From the NCBI GenBank assembly GCA_963575745.1, contig CAUYUJ010008529.1, positions 1 through 39,566 of the forward strand: 39,566 nt of DNA, written 5' to 3'. Positions 10,006 to 20,800 of the stretch are shown piece after piece. The position numbers and the translations under genes are program-made. Within the stretch, counting starts at the first letter, position 1, and each line of letters begins with the position of its first letter. The stretch comes from Prorocentrum cordatum (taxonomy: Eukaryota; Sar; Dinophyceae; Prorocentrales; Prorocentraceae). The notes beneath the pieces are model-generated. The model was not told where the DNA came from and made no database searches. It saw only the letters and a list, made by a program, of their open reading frames with translations.

Positions 10006-11106
10006 ATGGCTTCGTCGAACGGCGCAGCCGTTTGCCAGCACCGTGGGGCCACGACAGCCGTGAAGAAGGAGCCCCCACCCAACCCTGCTGATGAGGCGGT
10101 TGCTCCAGGAGCAGTTCCCCCGCCCGCAGGTGCGGCAGATGATCCATCAGCGGCAGGAGTTGCGACCCATGCGCGCTCAGCGTTCAGCAGCGACAAGGCG
10201 AGGTACAACCGATTCAACTACAAGCTTCGCTTGGTGCCATCGTCCTGGCATGACGAGTGGAAGATCGTGAGATCTCAGGAGATGGTCGCCCCCGAGCGCT
10301 TCTACGAGTTCGTGGAGAAGGTCATCAGCTACAACGCGAAGGGATCCAATGAGAAGAAGAGGAGCATCAAGAACGTGGAGACGCAGGACGAGGAGGCCGG
10401 TTGGGTTGCATGGGCCGAGGCGGAGGCCAAGGAGGGCTGCGACGTCCTGCTTGCCCAAGTCAACGCGCGCACGGTGGAGTCTCGCCCGCGCCCTCGCTTG
10501 CCCCCGTCGCCTGACATCAAATGGCCACGAAACCTCCAGGTCAAGCTCATCTCTGAGAAAGAGAAGCGCTCCAAGATCAAGACTGATGAGGAGTCCAACG
10601 TGCAGTCCAACGTGGAAGAAGGCACTGGGATCGCTTTCGACTTGCAGTGGGCCAGGGATCGTTTGCAGACGGGCAGCAACACGTTCAGCTCCATCTCGTC
10701 GACCGCCTCGGAGGGGGTCGCCAAGCAGATCTTGCCAGAAGGCATGGCGGCAGCATCTGCGCCGCCGAGCGCTGAGGAGATCAGGGACAGGGCGCGCGTG
10801 GCGCACATTCGGAAAGCGCACAACGCGTGGGACAAAGCACGTCGTGAGTACTCGGGCGTGGTGGCCCAGTCAGCTGGCAATCAGAACACGAAGGGGTGCA
10901 AGTTCGAATCCGACTTGAACGGAGCCACCCTCCAGGGCAACTCCATCGACGATCAGCTCTGCGCCTTGGAGCAGAAGTTCATTCGGGGCGAGCGTTTCAG
11001 CCCGAATGAAGTCACCGACGCAGCCAACTACAGCAACCAGCTCAAGGAGGTCATCAAGGGGGGGAGCAAGATCTGCGCGGCCATGAAGCCATGGTTCAAG
11101 ATCTGA
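10006..11106 (+). CDS. Unrecognised dinoflagellate protein, 366 residues
   Basis: Start taken at the ATG of MASSNGAAVCQH. The same frame is open back to 9907 and reads as credible protein from about 9931 (LGAYPAFEAAARRAERFDAE), so the true start may be earlier or joined to an upstream exon. The N-terminus is Ala/Pro-rich and disordered. A conserved-looking segment (YNRFNYKLRLVPSSWHDEWK) lies near residues 65-85, followed by mixed-charge helices and a Ser/Thr-rich stretch near residue 230. The C-terminus (GERFSPNEVTDAANYSNQLK) is predicted helical. No intron seen. A spliced-leader relic lies upstream at 9901. No domain recognised. Confidence 0.7.
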   Translation: MASSNGAAVCQHRGATTAVKKEPPPNPADEAVAPGAVPPPAGAADDPSAAGVATHARSAFSSDKARYNRFNYKLRLVPSSWHDEWKIVRSQEMVAPERFYEFVEKVISYNAKGSNEKKRSIKNVETQDEEAGWVAWAEAEAKEGCDVLLAQVNARTVESRPRPRLPPSPDIKWPRNLQVKLISEKEKRSKIKTDEESNVQSNVEEGTGIAFDLQWARDRLQTGSNTFSSISSTASEGVAKQILPEGMAAASAPPSAEEIRDRARVAHIRKAHNAWDKARREYSGVVAQSAGNQNTKGCKFESDLNGATLQGNSIDDQLCALEQKFIRGERFSPNEVTDAANYSNQLKEVIKGGSKICAAMKPWFKI

Positions 11107-11318
11107 GGTGCTAGGCCAGCTTTCGCTTCAAGCCAGTCGCGGCATTCAGCTTCGTCTGTACTTCTTCGCTTCCATCAAGGGGGCTGCCGCGCAGCGCGGC
11201 AGAGGAACGTGGTTACGCATGGCCTCTGCCCCGCTACCAACGAGGGAAAAAGAAACACGCCTTGTCCTCGAGGGTCGGGGGCCCGCTGGGGGCCAGGGGC
11301 CAGCAGCCGACAGCCGGC

Positions 11319-11448
11319 GAGGAAGACACGGCGGAGGAGGCGGAGGAGGAGGAGAAGGCGGAGGAGGAGGAGGCGGAGGAGGAGGAGGCGGAGGAGGAGG
11401 CGAAGGAGGAGGGGGAGAAGAAGGAGGAGGAGGGAGGAGGAGGGAGAA
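11319..11448. repeat. (GGA)n / GGAGGC purine tract
   Basis: About 130 bp of GGAGGA with GGC interruptions on the plus strand, just downstream of the 10006 gene. Confidence 0.8.
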
Positions 11449-11451
11449 TGA

Positions 11452-11589
11452 GAAGATCTGAAATCTGAAAATCTGAAAATCTGAATTCAGATATTCAGAT
11501 TTCAGATCTTCGTAATGCTGCATACATGCGGCATTGCGAAGATCTGAAATCTGAAAATCTGAATTCAGATTTTCAGATTTCAGATCTTC
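11452..11589. repeat. Nested palindromes of GATCTGAAATCTGAAAATCT
   Basis: 11538-11589 is a perfect 52-bp palindrome centred on GAATTC. 11452-11511 is an imperfect relative with an extra AATCTGAA and a lost base. The link between them (TAATGCTGCATACATGCGGC) is itself an imperfect inverted repeat, so the whole stretch can fold on itself. A 26-bp segment of the first palindrome (11496-11521) recurs exactly at 11779-11804, beyond a G-rich tract. This could be the remnant of a foldback element. Confidence 0.8.
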
Positions 11590-11599
11590 TCCTTGCTGC

Positions 11600-11764
11600 A
11601 TACAAAGGAGGAGGAGGGGGGGGGGAGGGGGAGGGGGGGGATGAGGAGGAGGGGGAGGAGAGGAGGAGGGGGAGGGGGGGAAGAGAGGCGGAGGGGGAGG
11701 AGGAGGAGCGCGGGGGGGGAGGAGGGGGAGGAGGGGGAGGGGGAGGAGGAGGAGGAGGAGGAGG
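11600..11764. repeat. G-rich GGA/GGGGGA tract
   Basis: About 165 bp almost only of G and A, with many runs of three to nine G. It lies between two copies of the GATTTCAGATCTTCGTAATG sequence. Confidence 0.8.
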
Positions 11765-11854
11765 CTGGCACAGCGCCACAGATTTCAGATCTTCGTAATG
11801 CTGCCACAGCGCCACCGCCGCAGCGCCGCGTCGGCGGCACCGCCACAGGCGGCC

Positions 11855-12650
11855 TTGCCCTTGGGCCCCCCCCGCTTTGATCTCCACTTGGGCCTCCCGC
11901 TCCTGGGCCTCTGGTCCCCATCCTTGGGCTCCCGCCCTTCAAGGCGCCTCCACCTTTGGGTCTTCCGTCGTAGGTTCCCCCGCCCCACCCTTGGGGTTAC
12001 GATGGTCTCAGATCGTGGACATATTCTAAACTGTTTTAGAACATGTGTATCGTTTTCGATGCCTATGCCTTGCCCTTGGGCCCCCCGCTTTGGATCTCCA
12101 CTTGGGCCTCCCGCTCCTGGGCCTCTGGTCCCCATCCTTGGGCTCCCGCCCTTCAAGGCGCCTCCACCTTTGGGTCTTCCGTCTTAGGTTCCCCCGCCCC
12201 ACCCTTGGGGTTACGATAGTCTCAGATCGTGGACATATTCTGAACTGTTTTAGAACATGTGCATCGTTTTCGATGCCTATGCCTTGCCCTTGGGCCCCCC
12301 GCTTTGGATCTCCACTTGGGCCTCCCGCTCCTGGGTCTCTGGTCCCCATCCTTGGGCTCCCGCCCTTCAAGGCGCCTCCACCTTTGGGTATTCCGTCTTA
12401 GGTTCCCCCGCCCCACCCTTGGGGATACGATGGTCTCAGATCGTGGACATGTTCTCAACTGTTTTAGAACATGTGTATCGTTTTCGATGCCTATGCCTTG
12501 CCCTTGGACCTCCCCCCGCTTTGGTCTCCACTTGGGCCTCCCGCTCCTGGGCCTCTGGTTCCCATCCTTGGGCTCCCGCCCGTCAAGGCGCCTCCACCTT
12601 TGGGTCTTCCTTCTTGGGCCCCCCCACCCTTGGGGTTACGATGGTCGGCG
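11855..12650. repeat. 214-bp tandem repeat, about 3.7 copies
   Basis: The phrase TTGCCCTTGG begins at 11855, 12070, 12284 and 12498, spacing 215, 214 and 214. Each unit holds a C-rich half (CTCCACTTGGGCCTCCCGCT) and an AT-richer half with a small hairpin (ATCGTTTTCGAT) and GTTTTAGAAC. Copies are more than 90% alike by eye. All frames are open in parts, which I regard as artefact. Confidence 0.85.
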
Positions 12651-12717
12651 AAACGATGAACCATGCAGCATCTCACAAACGGCTTCAATGCCATCATCAC
12701 CACCACCATCACCGTCG

Positions 12718-12738
12718 TCGCAGCCGTTTTGGCTCCAT
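12718..12738 (+). other. Relict spliced-leader sequence before the 12873 gene
   Basis: CGCAGCCGTTTTGGCTCCA matches the leader at 16 of 21 positions by hand, including the unbroken run TTTTGGCTC. It lies 135 bases upstream of the chosen ATG. Confidence 0.55.
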
Positions 12739-12872
12739 TGTCAGGACACATGAACCACGTACACAGTTTGATGTTCTTGATTAGTGCATGTTCGTATATC
12801 GTGATGTTGAGTCGGCTCTGGGAGCCAATCGAGGACACGACGAGACGTCGGCGAGGTGGCTGGCGCCAGCAG

Positions 12873-14585
12873 ATGGCCATAGATCACACCGAGTCCGTTG
12901 AGCCCAGCAGTATGTCACACTTATGTTGGCGGCAAATGTTGTTGTGGAGCTCGGGTGACATATCTGCATCCAGACTGCAGGAGACGATGGCGGATGCAAT
13001 GCGCGATGGTTTGAATCACCCAATGGTAGTTCGTGTAGCTCAAGTCGGAGAGGGGGGGCATGCTCATGTGGGCCTCATGACACTCCTGGAAAACAGAACG
13101 CAAATATTGGATCAGATCGGGCGCGTGCCAGGCAGCATTGGCGAAGCTGCCTCGCACATTCTGCTTCCGAGTTCTGTTATACAAGCTATACACATACATT
13201 ACCCATCGCATTTCAGACAGTTTTCCGGAGCCGATCTTGGACAAATAAAATGCTTCTGGGATTCGTTGCGCCACCCTCGGAACCGACTCCATTTCAGAGA
13301 CCATGCAAAATTGAGCGCGCTCAGCGCGGACGAGCTGAAGTACTGCATCCCTGTTTCCTTGCACGAGGACGCTGGACCAGTGACAAAACGCCCGAGTGCG
13401 AATTGCATTTCTTTTGGCAGCGTTCTTGCTTCAGGGAGTGAGAAGTTTACTCGTTTCCTATCTGCGACGTACATCAAACGCAGACGTGCCGAATCATCTG
13501 ACAACACGCCAATGTGGACAACGTTGCTAGCAGATTTTGAGGCTTTGTTTGCTGGAGTTGTGAATGGTCGCCCCGTGGCCCCCACTGGCTTCGCCGATGG
13601 AAGTTTCTGGAAGTTCATTTTGATTTTCGCCAAAGCTGACGAGCAAGTGAGAGCCGACGAATGGGGGCTACAGGACCACAAAGGGGCGGTCGAAGTGTGC
13701 AGCGAGTGCCTCGCGGACAGAACTGGGCGACCTTGGACTGACCTGAGGAGGTGCGCAGCGTGGAGGAGCACGTCGGCAATGACCCTCGCACAATACCGAG
13801 CTCGAACGAAGCTCCCCAGACACCCATTGGTCGACAGCGACTTTTGTTGGAGGTATTTTTTCTATGTAGACGTCATGCGCGTGCTTGACTGCAAAGGCGT
13901 CAGCAGTTTCGTGTTTGGCTCGATGCTGGCAGCGTTGGTCAGGGATATGCGTTCGGGCAATAACCAGCAACTGAGGTTGAACGTCATCAACGCCAAGCTG
14001 GATGCATTTTACACCCAGCACCCTGGGTCACACAAGCTTCCGAAAATCTTGCCCCAGAGTTTCAAAAATGAAGAGGGCTGGGCTGAGCTGCGCGGACCAG
14101 CGTTCAAGGCAGCGAACACCAGGGCGGCTGCCCCCTTCTTCGCCAGCCTGGCCCTTGAATATTTCAATGGCGATGGGGAACTGCATGTTGCTACTCGTCA
14201 AGCCACGTCAGCGTTGGTAGAGTTATATTCGTTGATGGACAGATCTCCTATGTTCATGTCCGACGCCAGTCTGCGTCATATGAGAGAGGTGGTTGACGAT
14301 TTTGGGGGTGCGTACCAGCGTCTTCGAGAATGGGCTCGGGGCAATAATCTTTTGCGGTGGCAAGTTCGGCCGAAAGTACACAAGGCAATGCAAATCCCAG
14401 AGCAGGCTGCAATAATAAATCCTAAATTCGAGAATTGGTACATCGATGAATCTTTGATCGGGAGCACCCAGAAGGTGTGGAAAGCTTCAGTGCATGGGAA
14501 ATACGCGGCGCACGTGCAGAGAGCAGTTTTGGCCAAGCGCTGGCTTTCAGTCGTTTTGAGGTTGGAGCGGGATGTGTTGCGATAG
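12873..14585 (+). CDS. Candidate DDE-transposase-like protein, 570 residues
   Basis: The frame is open from 12663, but the relic leader at 12718 lies inside that extension, so I take the next in-frame ATG after it that precedes globular sequence (MAIDHTESVE). Features in order: a helical N-terminus (LLWSSGDISASRLQETMADAM), a block LHEDAGPVTKRPSANCISFG at 163-182 with acidic residues E165/D166, a Cys pair (VCSECLADRTG, C276 and C279), YVDVMRVLDCKG with D333 and D339, and a C-terminal block RPKVHK ... INP ... WYIDESLIGS with D525/E526. Widely spaced acidic clusters with an interposed Cys pair fit a DDE-type transposase fold, as does the second such gene at 30183. That reading is inference; no search was possible. 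No intron is seen. Array 2 of the CCGGAA satellite begins 430 bp downstream. Confidence 0.65.
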   Translation: MAIDHTESVEPSSMSHLCWRQMLLWSSGDISASRLQETMADAMRDGLNHPMVVRVAQVGEGGHAHVGLMTLLENRTQILDQIGRVPGSIGEAASHILLPSSVIQAIHIHYPSHFRQFSGADLGQIKCFWDSLRHPRNRLHFRDHAKLSALSADELKYCIPVSLHEDAGPVTKRPSANCISFGSVLASGSEKFTRFLSATYIKRRRAESSDNTPMWTTLLADFEALFAGVVNGRPVAPTGFADGSFWKFILIFAKADEQVRADEWGLQDHKGAVEVCSECLADRTGRPWTDLRRCAAWRSTSAMTLAQYRARTKLPRHPLVDSDFCWRYFFYVDVMRVLDCKGVSSFVFGSMLAALVRDMRSGNNQQLRLNVINAKLDAFYTQHPGSHKLPKILPQSFKNEEGWAELRGPAFKAANTRAAAPFFASLALEYFNGDGELHVATRQATSALVELYSLMDRSPMFMSDASLRHMREVVDDFGGAYQRLREWARGNNLLRWQVRPKVHKAMQIPEQAAIINPKFENWYIDESLIGSTQKVWKASVHGKYAAHVQRAVLAKRWLSVVLRLERDVLR

Positions 14586-14696
14586 AGTCTCTATTGGTGG
14601 CACCACCAACGATTTTTGTTCGTTGGCGGGCATGCTTTCACGTTGATTGGAAACAACTCACCCGCGTCAACTAGCACCAAGCATGGGTAACAAAAA

Positions 14697-14805
14697 GGAG
14701 GGAGGGGGGGGGTGGGAGGGGGGGAGTACGGGGGGAGGGAGGGAGAGGGGAGGGAGGGAGAGGGGAGGGAGGGAGGGAGGGGGGGAGGGAGGGCAGGGAG
14801 TGCTC
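14697..14805 (+). repeat. G-run tract with G-quadruplex potential
   Basis: About 110 bp of GGGA/GGGGGG runs on the plus strand, with well over twelve G-runs of three or more at short spacing, just after the 12873 gene. It could form quadruplexes in DNA or in the transcript 3' end. Confidence 0.75.
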
Positions 14806-15012
14806 CTGGCCGCTCGGCGATTACGTCGTATTTATGTTCGGTTGAAGTCGATGTTGGTATTACAGTAGTTGTTTATGTCATGTTATGTAGTTATATGTTA
14901 CTTTGAAATTGATATGTGATAAATTATATTGATGGCATATGATGATGGGGTTGAAGAAATTGATCAACATAATCATGATCCTCAGATCCTCAATAAGTTG
15001 AGGAATCAGGGC
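14806..15012. other. Intergenic, AT-rich
   Basis: About 200 bp, AT-rich around 14860-14990 (GATAAATTATATTGATGGC). No gene or signal recognised. Confidence 0.4.
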
Positions 15013-16116
15013 TCTGGGAACCGGAACCGGAACCAGCACTTTCCTGCATGTCTGCAACGTCCATCCCAGAGCTGCCGGCGGCAAAAATGATGGATTGGGA
15101 TTACCCAACCGGAACCGGAACCGGAACCGGAACCAGCAATTTCCTGCATGTCTGCAACGTCCAACCCAGAGCTGCCGGCGGCAAAGATGATGGATGGATT
15201 GGGATGATGCCCAACCGGAACCGGAACCGGAACCAGAACAGGAACCGGAACCGGAACCAGCACTTTCCTGCATGTCTGCCACGTCCAACTCAGAGCTGCC
15301 GGCGGCAAATATGATGGATTGGGATGATCCCCAACCGGAACTGGAACCAGAACCGGAACCGGAACCGGAGCACTTTCCTGCATGTCTGCAACGTCCAACC
15401 CAGAGCTGCCGGCGGCAAAAATGATGGATTGGGATGATCCCCAACCGGAACCGGAACCGGAACCGGAACCGGAACCAGCACTTTCCTGCATGTCTGTAAC
15501 GTCCAACCCAGAGCTGCCGGCGGCAAAAATGATGGATTGGGATGATCCCCAACCGGAACCGGAACCGGAACCGGAACCGGATACGGAACTGGAACAGGAA
15601 CCAGCACTTTCCTGCATGTCTGCAACGTCCAACCCAGAGCTGCCGGCGGCAAGAATGATGGATTAGGATGATCCCAAACCGGAACCGGAACCGGAACCGG
15701 AACCAGCACTTTCCTGCATGTCTGCAACGTCCAACCCAGAACTGCCGGCGGCAAAGATGATGGATTGGGATGATCCCCGACCCGAACTGGAACCGGAACC
15801 GGAACCGGAACTGGAACCGGAACCAGAACCAGCACTTTCCTGCATGTCTGTAACGTCCAACCCAGAGCTGCCGGCGGCAAAAATGATGGATTGGGATGAT
15901 CCCCAACCGGAACCGGAACCGGAACCGGAACCGGAACCAGCACTTTCTTGCATGTCTGCAACGTCCAACCCAGAGCTGCCGGCGGTAAAGATGATGGATT
16001 GGGATGATCCCCAACCGGAACCGGAACCGGAACCGGAACCAGAACCGAAACCGGAACCAGCACTTTCCTGCATGTCTGCAACGTCCAACCCAGAGCTGCC
16101 GGCGGCAAACATAATG
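15013..16116 (+). repeat. CCGGAA-hexamer satellite, array 2
   Basis: Same two-level unit and orientation as array 1, with about eleven core segments separated by 3-7 hexamers. The first units are slightly diverged (CATCCCAGAGCTGC, GATTACCCAACC). It ends in a truncated core (AACATAATGGATTGCC) at about 16122. Confidence 0.85.
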
Positions 16117-16122
16117 GATTGC

Positions 16123-16537
16123 CTGAAGGCCCTCGGCCTTACTAATTGTTAGCAGCAGTTGTAAGTAGGTTATAAGTAAGTTGCAACTAGGTTGCAAGTA
16201 AGTTATAACCATTAGTAATGTTACTAAGTCGGCTAACTCGGGCGGTGCATTTGGAGGTAGATAGCTTGAGTTAGCGAAGTTGCTAACTTCGCTAACTTTT
16301 ACATGCTTACTTGAAAACAGAGCTGCTGCATCGGGTTTTCCTCGGATGTTGCCTCCAGAAACGCATGCATGTGTTTGGATTTTCGGGATCACGCATATCG
16401 GAAATCACGATCCAGACTTGCATGCGAACGCATTCAGAATATTACATCGAGCGTTACAAGAATGTTGTGCATTGCAAATGCAACATATCATTTCGAATTC
16501 GCAACCCTCTGTTGCACATGTTTTTGAATGTCACTAG
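16123..16537. other. Intergenic with short GTTATAAGTAAGTTGCAA repeats
   Basis: 16150-16210 holds direct repeats of GTAAGTAGGTTATAAGTAAG and AAGTTGCAACTAGGTTGCAAG. At 16270-16300 GTTAGCGAAGTTGCTAACTTC forms a small hairpin (TTAGCGAAGTTGCTAAC / AGTTAGCGAAG overlap). No credible protein. Confidence 0.45.
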
Positions 16538-16566
16538 AGTTTGGGCTCCAGCCGTTTGGGCGAGGA
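16538..16566 (+). other. Probable tandem relict spliced leaders, degenerate
   Basis: The string GTTTGGGCTCCAGCCGTTTG and the following GGCGAGG read as the 3' half of one leader joined at its AG to a second leader (AGCC, TTT, GGC conserved). This tandem form is known for dinoflagellate retrocopies. It ends about 40 bases before the ATG at 16607. The second copy alone matches only about 11 of 21 positions, so the call is weak by itself. Confidence 0.35.
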
Positions 16567-16606
16567 TTGCTGCTGGCGCTTGTGGCGTCCTCCTGCACGC
16601 GGCGTG

Positions 16607-19024
16607 ATGAACGCCTCCCGTGAACAGCAGATCGCGGAGGTCCGCCCCAAGATGATGGCCATCAAGGACATGTACTTGCATCCTGATGCAGCGGTGGTCT
16701 CATTACTTGAAGACGTATGCAGCATTGCAAGAGGCATAGACTGCCTGAGGGTAGAAAAAAATACACTCGAAGTATATGATGGTGTGCACAGAGAATCGTT
16801 ACGGAGATGGAATCATTCCGAGCGAGGTTATGGATTTGATTTCCAAGATCTTCAAAAATGGATTCAAGAACTCAGCCCTCCAGAATCCAGCTTGCATGGA
16901 ACTTCCACCAGTGGGCACGCCTGAGTACAATGCAATCAAGAACTTCAATTTCAAAATAATGGAGGACTCAGCGGGCCAGCTGCCGCAGTATGATTGCGAT
17001 GCAAAGTTCGCATCCTATACGTGCGGCCACACATCCATGGGTTTGCGTTGCATCAACGCAGGGGTTCCAGTACCCACGGTCATGCCAGAGCGTTTCGACA
17101 GAATCTCGCACCAAGGGAAATTGTCACTGACGAGGTTACGGGAGGTTCAACCAGACTACGCTAAGGCGTGTGACGAAGGAATTGAGTGGAAGGTCTTTCG
17201 GTACGAGTTCGTGAAGGAGTTCCCGTGGATTAGTAATCTTGCTCAGGAGGCTGGCAATGCAGGCCAACAAATTGCCAGATGCGAATCTCGCATGAGTCTC
17301 ATGTGCAAGATCGCAGCAATTGCCAACCGACACCACACGGGTGGCACCATGATCGATTGGGATAGTGTGATCCGCGAGGCGACTCGCGCAGGCTCTCTCT
17401 TTCCTGGGGAGATCGATGGCTTAGTAAAATATGTGAAGGAGTTGTCTGGCGGCCTCGGCAACCCGATCTTTCTGAACGAGCTTCGCGACTTCTCGCGGCA
17501 GCTGACCTCCCAGTGCGTGGTCACGGGTTCAATGGCGAAGTCTCTCGCCGAGGTGCAGATCAAGCATGAGGGGGCCGCTGCGACATTCAAGCTCGCATGC
17601 ATGAAGGCGATGACATGTGCGACGGGTAAGTTCGCGAGGGATGGCCATCAGATGCTTTTGAAGCCAGGCGACGTGACCGCCTTGTCGAGCGATAAGAAGT
17701 CTACAATTGTAATGGTGGCCGATGAATTTCTTCAGAAAGCGCGACAGATCGCATGCGGTGAGGGCATCGCGGCAGACACGGTCGCCTACGACACCAGCGT
17801 GGGATTGACTGACGTTCGCGTAGTTCATTTCGTGTTCAACAAGCCCGATGAGCGCTTAGGCACTTGCAAGGCGCTGAATGACATCGGGGTCAGCTTCACC
17901 ACTGCGTTGGCAACGCACGTTGGCAAAGCAGTTGCTAGCCCATGGAAGCAGATCGGTCGCGAGGGCGCATCCAAAGCCGCGACAGGGCAGGCGCGCAGCT
18001 CAGATGTGAAAGAGTACACCGCTTCGGGCAAGTGGTCGAACCAAGTGGACAAGCTCAGTGACAAGGGGTTTGAGGTTGGCGCCAAAGTCGCCTTGGCGAG
18101 CGACACCTTGGGTGAGAACATTTACGAGCTGATCTCCATCGACGCTGCGACTGGCGTGAAGTTGAAGCTTCAGGCCACGGGCAGTGCGACATGCCACCCC
18201 ATCGACGACTTCTTACGTGGCAAGTTCGTCGTGTCCACGATTATGAAGGACAGTCTTGCGACCTCGTCGCAATGCATGTGGAATGCATATACACCCCCAC
18301 GCCTTTGAATTCTCGTTCGTCGTTCCCTCATCTCATTTGGCTCTGCGTCGTCATGTCTCATCTTTTTTTTTCCCGCTGCTCCCCCATAGAGGAAACGATC
18401 GACAAGTTCGCTGATCATGGCCCCCTCAAGTCTGTCGATTACCAGTGGGGTATCGAGGAGGCCAAAATCAGGCTGGCCTTGGATGATGTATACAGCCAGA
18501 ACGGCAACTGTCTCAAGTACTTGAGTGGCGTGATTACGCCTGTTAAGCTTCGTGCTCTCACCGTAACGCGTTCGTTTGAGGCTGAAGAGCTGGTGCTTGT
18601 CCCACTCTCTTCGGCAATCTACTTGAAGAAGCAGACTGATATAGTTCAGTGTGGGCATGTGTTCATGAAGACATACAAGGACCCCAAGGGATTGACGTTC
18701 AATATCGTGTTGGCCCCCAGTGGTGGCATCAAGATGCCTAAGGCTGAGACGAACACTGGCGTTGGAGGGCTGAAGCAGGCACCGTCTTCGCTCGTCATCC
18801 CCTTCTGGCTCGCGCAGGATTCAGGTGAGCACGGCACCCCCAACATGAAGCTCAAGACCGTCAAGTCTACAGCTGCCCCATCAGTGCATGTACCAATTTT
18901 GACAAACAAGTGCGCCATCAACAAGGGCGATGTCCTTAGCGCCCAGCTGGCATCGCTCATGCCCAAGCGCAAGGTAGACGATGTGCCTGCTGCGCCCGCG
19001 GCTAAGAAGGCCAGGAAGCGATGA
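16607..19024 (+). CDS. Unrecognised 759-residue protein with C-terminal NLS, one intron
   Basis: Starts at MNASREQQIAEVRPKMM. One base too many in an A-run (A7 at 16755-16761) breaks the frame; with six A the reading continues as VEKIHSKYMMVCTENRYGDG. An intron is inferred at 18253-18389: GT donor (GGACA|GTCTTGCG), acceptor after TCTTTTTTTTTCCCGCTGCT and CCCCCATAG. Splicing joins STIMKDK to ETIDKFADHGPL; a GA donor at 18249 also fits. With both corrections the coding length is exactly 760 codons. The long middle is mainly helical (NAGQQIARCESRMSLMCKIA, GNPIFLNELRDFSRQL). The C-terminus is a clear bipartite nuclear signal (MPKRKVDD ... AAKKARKR), so a nuclear role is likely. No domain recognised. 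A degenerate tandem leader relic precedes it. Confidence 0.7.
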
Positions 19025-19327
19025 GGCTCGCGTGTTGGCAGCATCGGTTACACATACCATGTGTCGTGGGGGGCGTTTATGAAATGTATGAAAGCATCGT
19101 CGGTATCGTTCCTCTGCAATCGTTGCATCATTGCGCCAACGCGCATCGGACTCGTCTGCAATTGTCCATTGCATCGGCCCGCAGGCGTTTGGCTGTGTCC
19201 AAGCGAGTGCACGCTGCATCTGCGCACGCACTGCAGCTGCAGATGGCAGTGAGCGTGCAGCTCCGCACGGTCATCGAGGGGGGCGGGCGGCCTTAAGGAT
19301 CGCGAGCCATGGGTCCCGAGGGCGGTG

Positions 19328-20726
19328 ATGCATGCGGCAGGGGGGCTCTTCGTGGAGCTGTCGAGAGCGGATAGGCAGCTGCAAAAATTTATATCTGTGC
19401 CCAACCCCACCAAGAGCCAATCGCCTCTGGCGACAAATTCGCTTTTCGATCAGATCTTGAAGATGCGCAACGCCGCTTGCACCGAGGCCATTTGGGACCA
19501 CTTGAAGCAGGCCGGCCCATTGCTTCAGCAAGATTGCGACAGGGCCAGCGTCATTAAGAACAATAGGAGTTCTCTGGATATGTCGCAATCGTGGACGCTT
19601 CGCGTATTCCCACCAGGGGAAGGAGGAAGGAGAGGAGGAGGAGGACACATTGGATGATGAGGTGGAGTGGCGGGGGAGGGGGGCGAGGAGGAGGGGCTGA
19701 AACAGAGGGGGATGGTGGAGGAGAAATGGGGGGAGGGAAAGGGGGAGGAGGAAGGAGGATAAGGATGACAAAAAAAGGATGAGGAGGAGGAATAGGAGAT
19801 GCCTTAATTCGCTTGCGTGAATAGGCCGCTCTTGGACCACTCTTGGATCGATCTCTTGACCTTGAGACTTCTTGGGCAATCTTGGATCGCGTGATATCTT
19901 GGACAAGCTTGGGCAATCTTGGGTCGCGTGATATCCATGCCTGCATGTTGAGGCATCGCGTGATATTGGGACATATCCGTGGACATCTTGAAGTATATAT
20001 GAGCCCCTCTTGGAACCACCGTCCAGGCAAACCACTCCCCCAAGGGGATGAAGGGCGTAGAAGAGAACGCATTCTAGACATGTGCCCTAACGGGATGGTG
20101 GTCTACCAGAAACTGTCTCGATATATATGCCCGCAGTCCAGTGCGACCATGGTGATGAGCATTTGCATCACGATGCAGTTACCTTGAAGCTTATGTTTGA
20201 GTTGAATGCTACTAAGAAGGTGTGGGTCGAATGTACGCCAACGGGACTTGAGTACATACGGGTTGCATCTATCGCAGCAGCGGTTTCATGCAGTCAGGAG
20301 GCAACACATCGCTTGCGGTCAGCACCAGCAGGGGTGGAAGGTGTGAAATGCGACAAACGTCGCAGGACGGTGTTCATGGTGGTCGACGGCAAGCGTCTGC
20401 AGGAGCGAGTGGACGATTGGACTCCCACGTACATCAACAACGCAGCCCAATCCCTTCGTGATCGCTTAGATAACGAGGCACGTGATGAGGCTGAAGCTGA
20501 TGGGTCCGAGGAGTACTATGACCCGCCAGTCGCAGCAGGCGATGGCTCGCCACCAGGCGATGGCTCGCCACCAGGCGATGGCTCGCCACCAGGCGATGGT
20601 TCGCCAGGCGACGGTTCGCCGCCAGGTGATGGTTCGCCAGGCGATGGTTCGCCACCGGGTGATGGACCGCCCTCTGTTTTCACTCGCCGACGGGAGATGC
20701 GCCAGACGACGCTTAGCTTCCAGTAG
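19328..20726 (+). CDS. Unrecognised protein with GDGSPP repeats and QTTLSFQ tail, one intron
   Basis: Exon 1 19328-19603 (MHAAGGLFVELSRADRQLQK ... SQSWTLR) and exon 2 20142-20726 (CDHGDEHLHHDAVTLKLMFE ...). The intron is inferred from GT at 19604 (CTTCGC|GTATTC) and AG at 20141 (GCAGTCCAG|TGCGACC); phases agree and give 286 residues. The 538-bp intron holds a GGA-rich tract and short direct repeats. If unspliced, exon 2 alone would start at the ATG at 20127. Exon 2 has a globular half (KKVWVECTPTGLEYIRVASI), an acidic helix, a GDGSPP repeat of about 48 residues and a C-terminal RQTTLSFQ that resembles a PCNA-interacting box (Q-x-x-L-x-F), though the usual second aromatic is replaced by Gln. 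AGCCATGGG at 19306 may be a badly decayed leader relic. Family unknown. Confidence 0.6.
20537..20672 (+). repeat. 18/15-bp coding minisatellite
   Basis: Tandem units GGCGATGGCTCGCCACCA (18 bp) and a 15-bp form lacking one codon, all in frame, encoding the GDGSPP repeat of the 19328 gene. Units of mixed length point to recent slippage or unequal exchange. Confidence 0.85.
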
Positions 20727-20800
20727 CTCCACTCCCTCTTCGCCTTCCCACCTCCCCTTCCCTCTCCCTCCAATCTCTATTCTATTTTTGCCTCGCGTGC

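Noticed and set aside
12663-12872. N-terminal 70-residue extension of the 12873 gene with a hydrophobic helix
   Set aside because: The region contains a leader relic and has a different composition from the protein that follows. It remains a possible alternative start.
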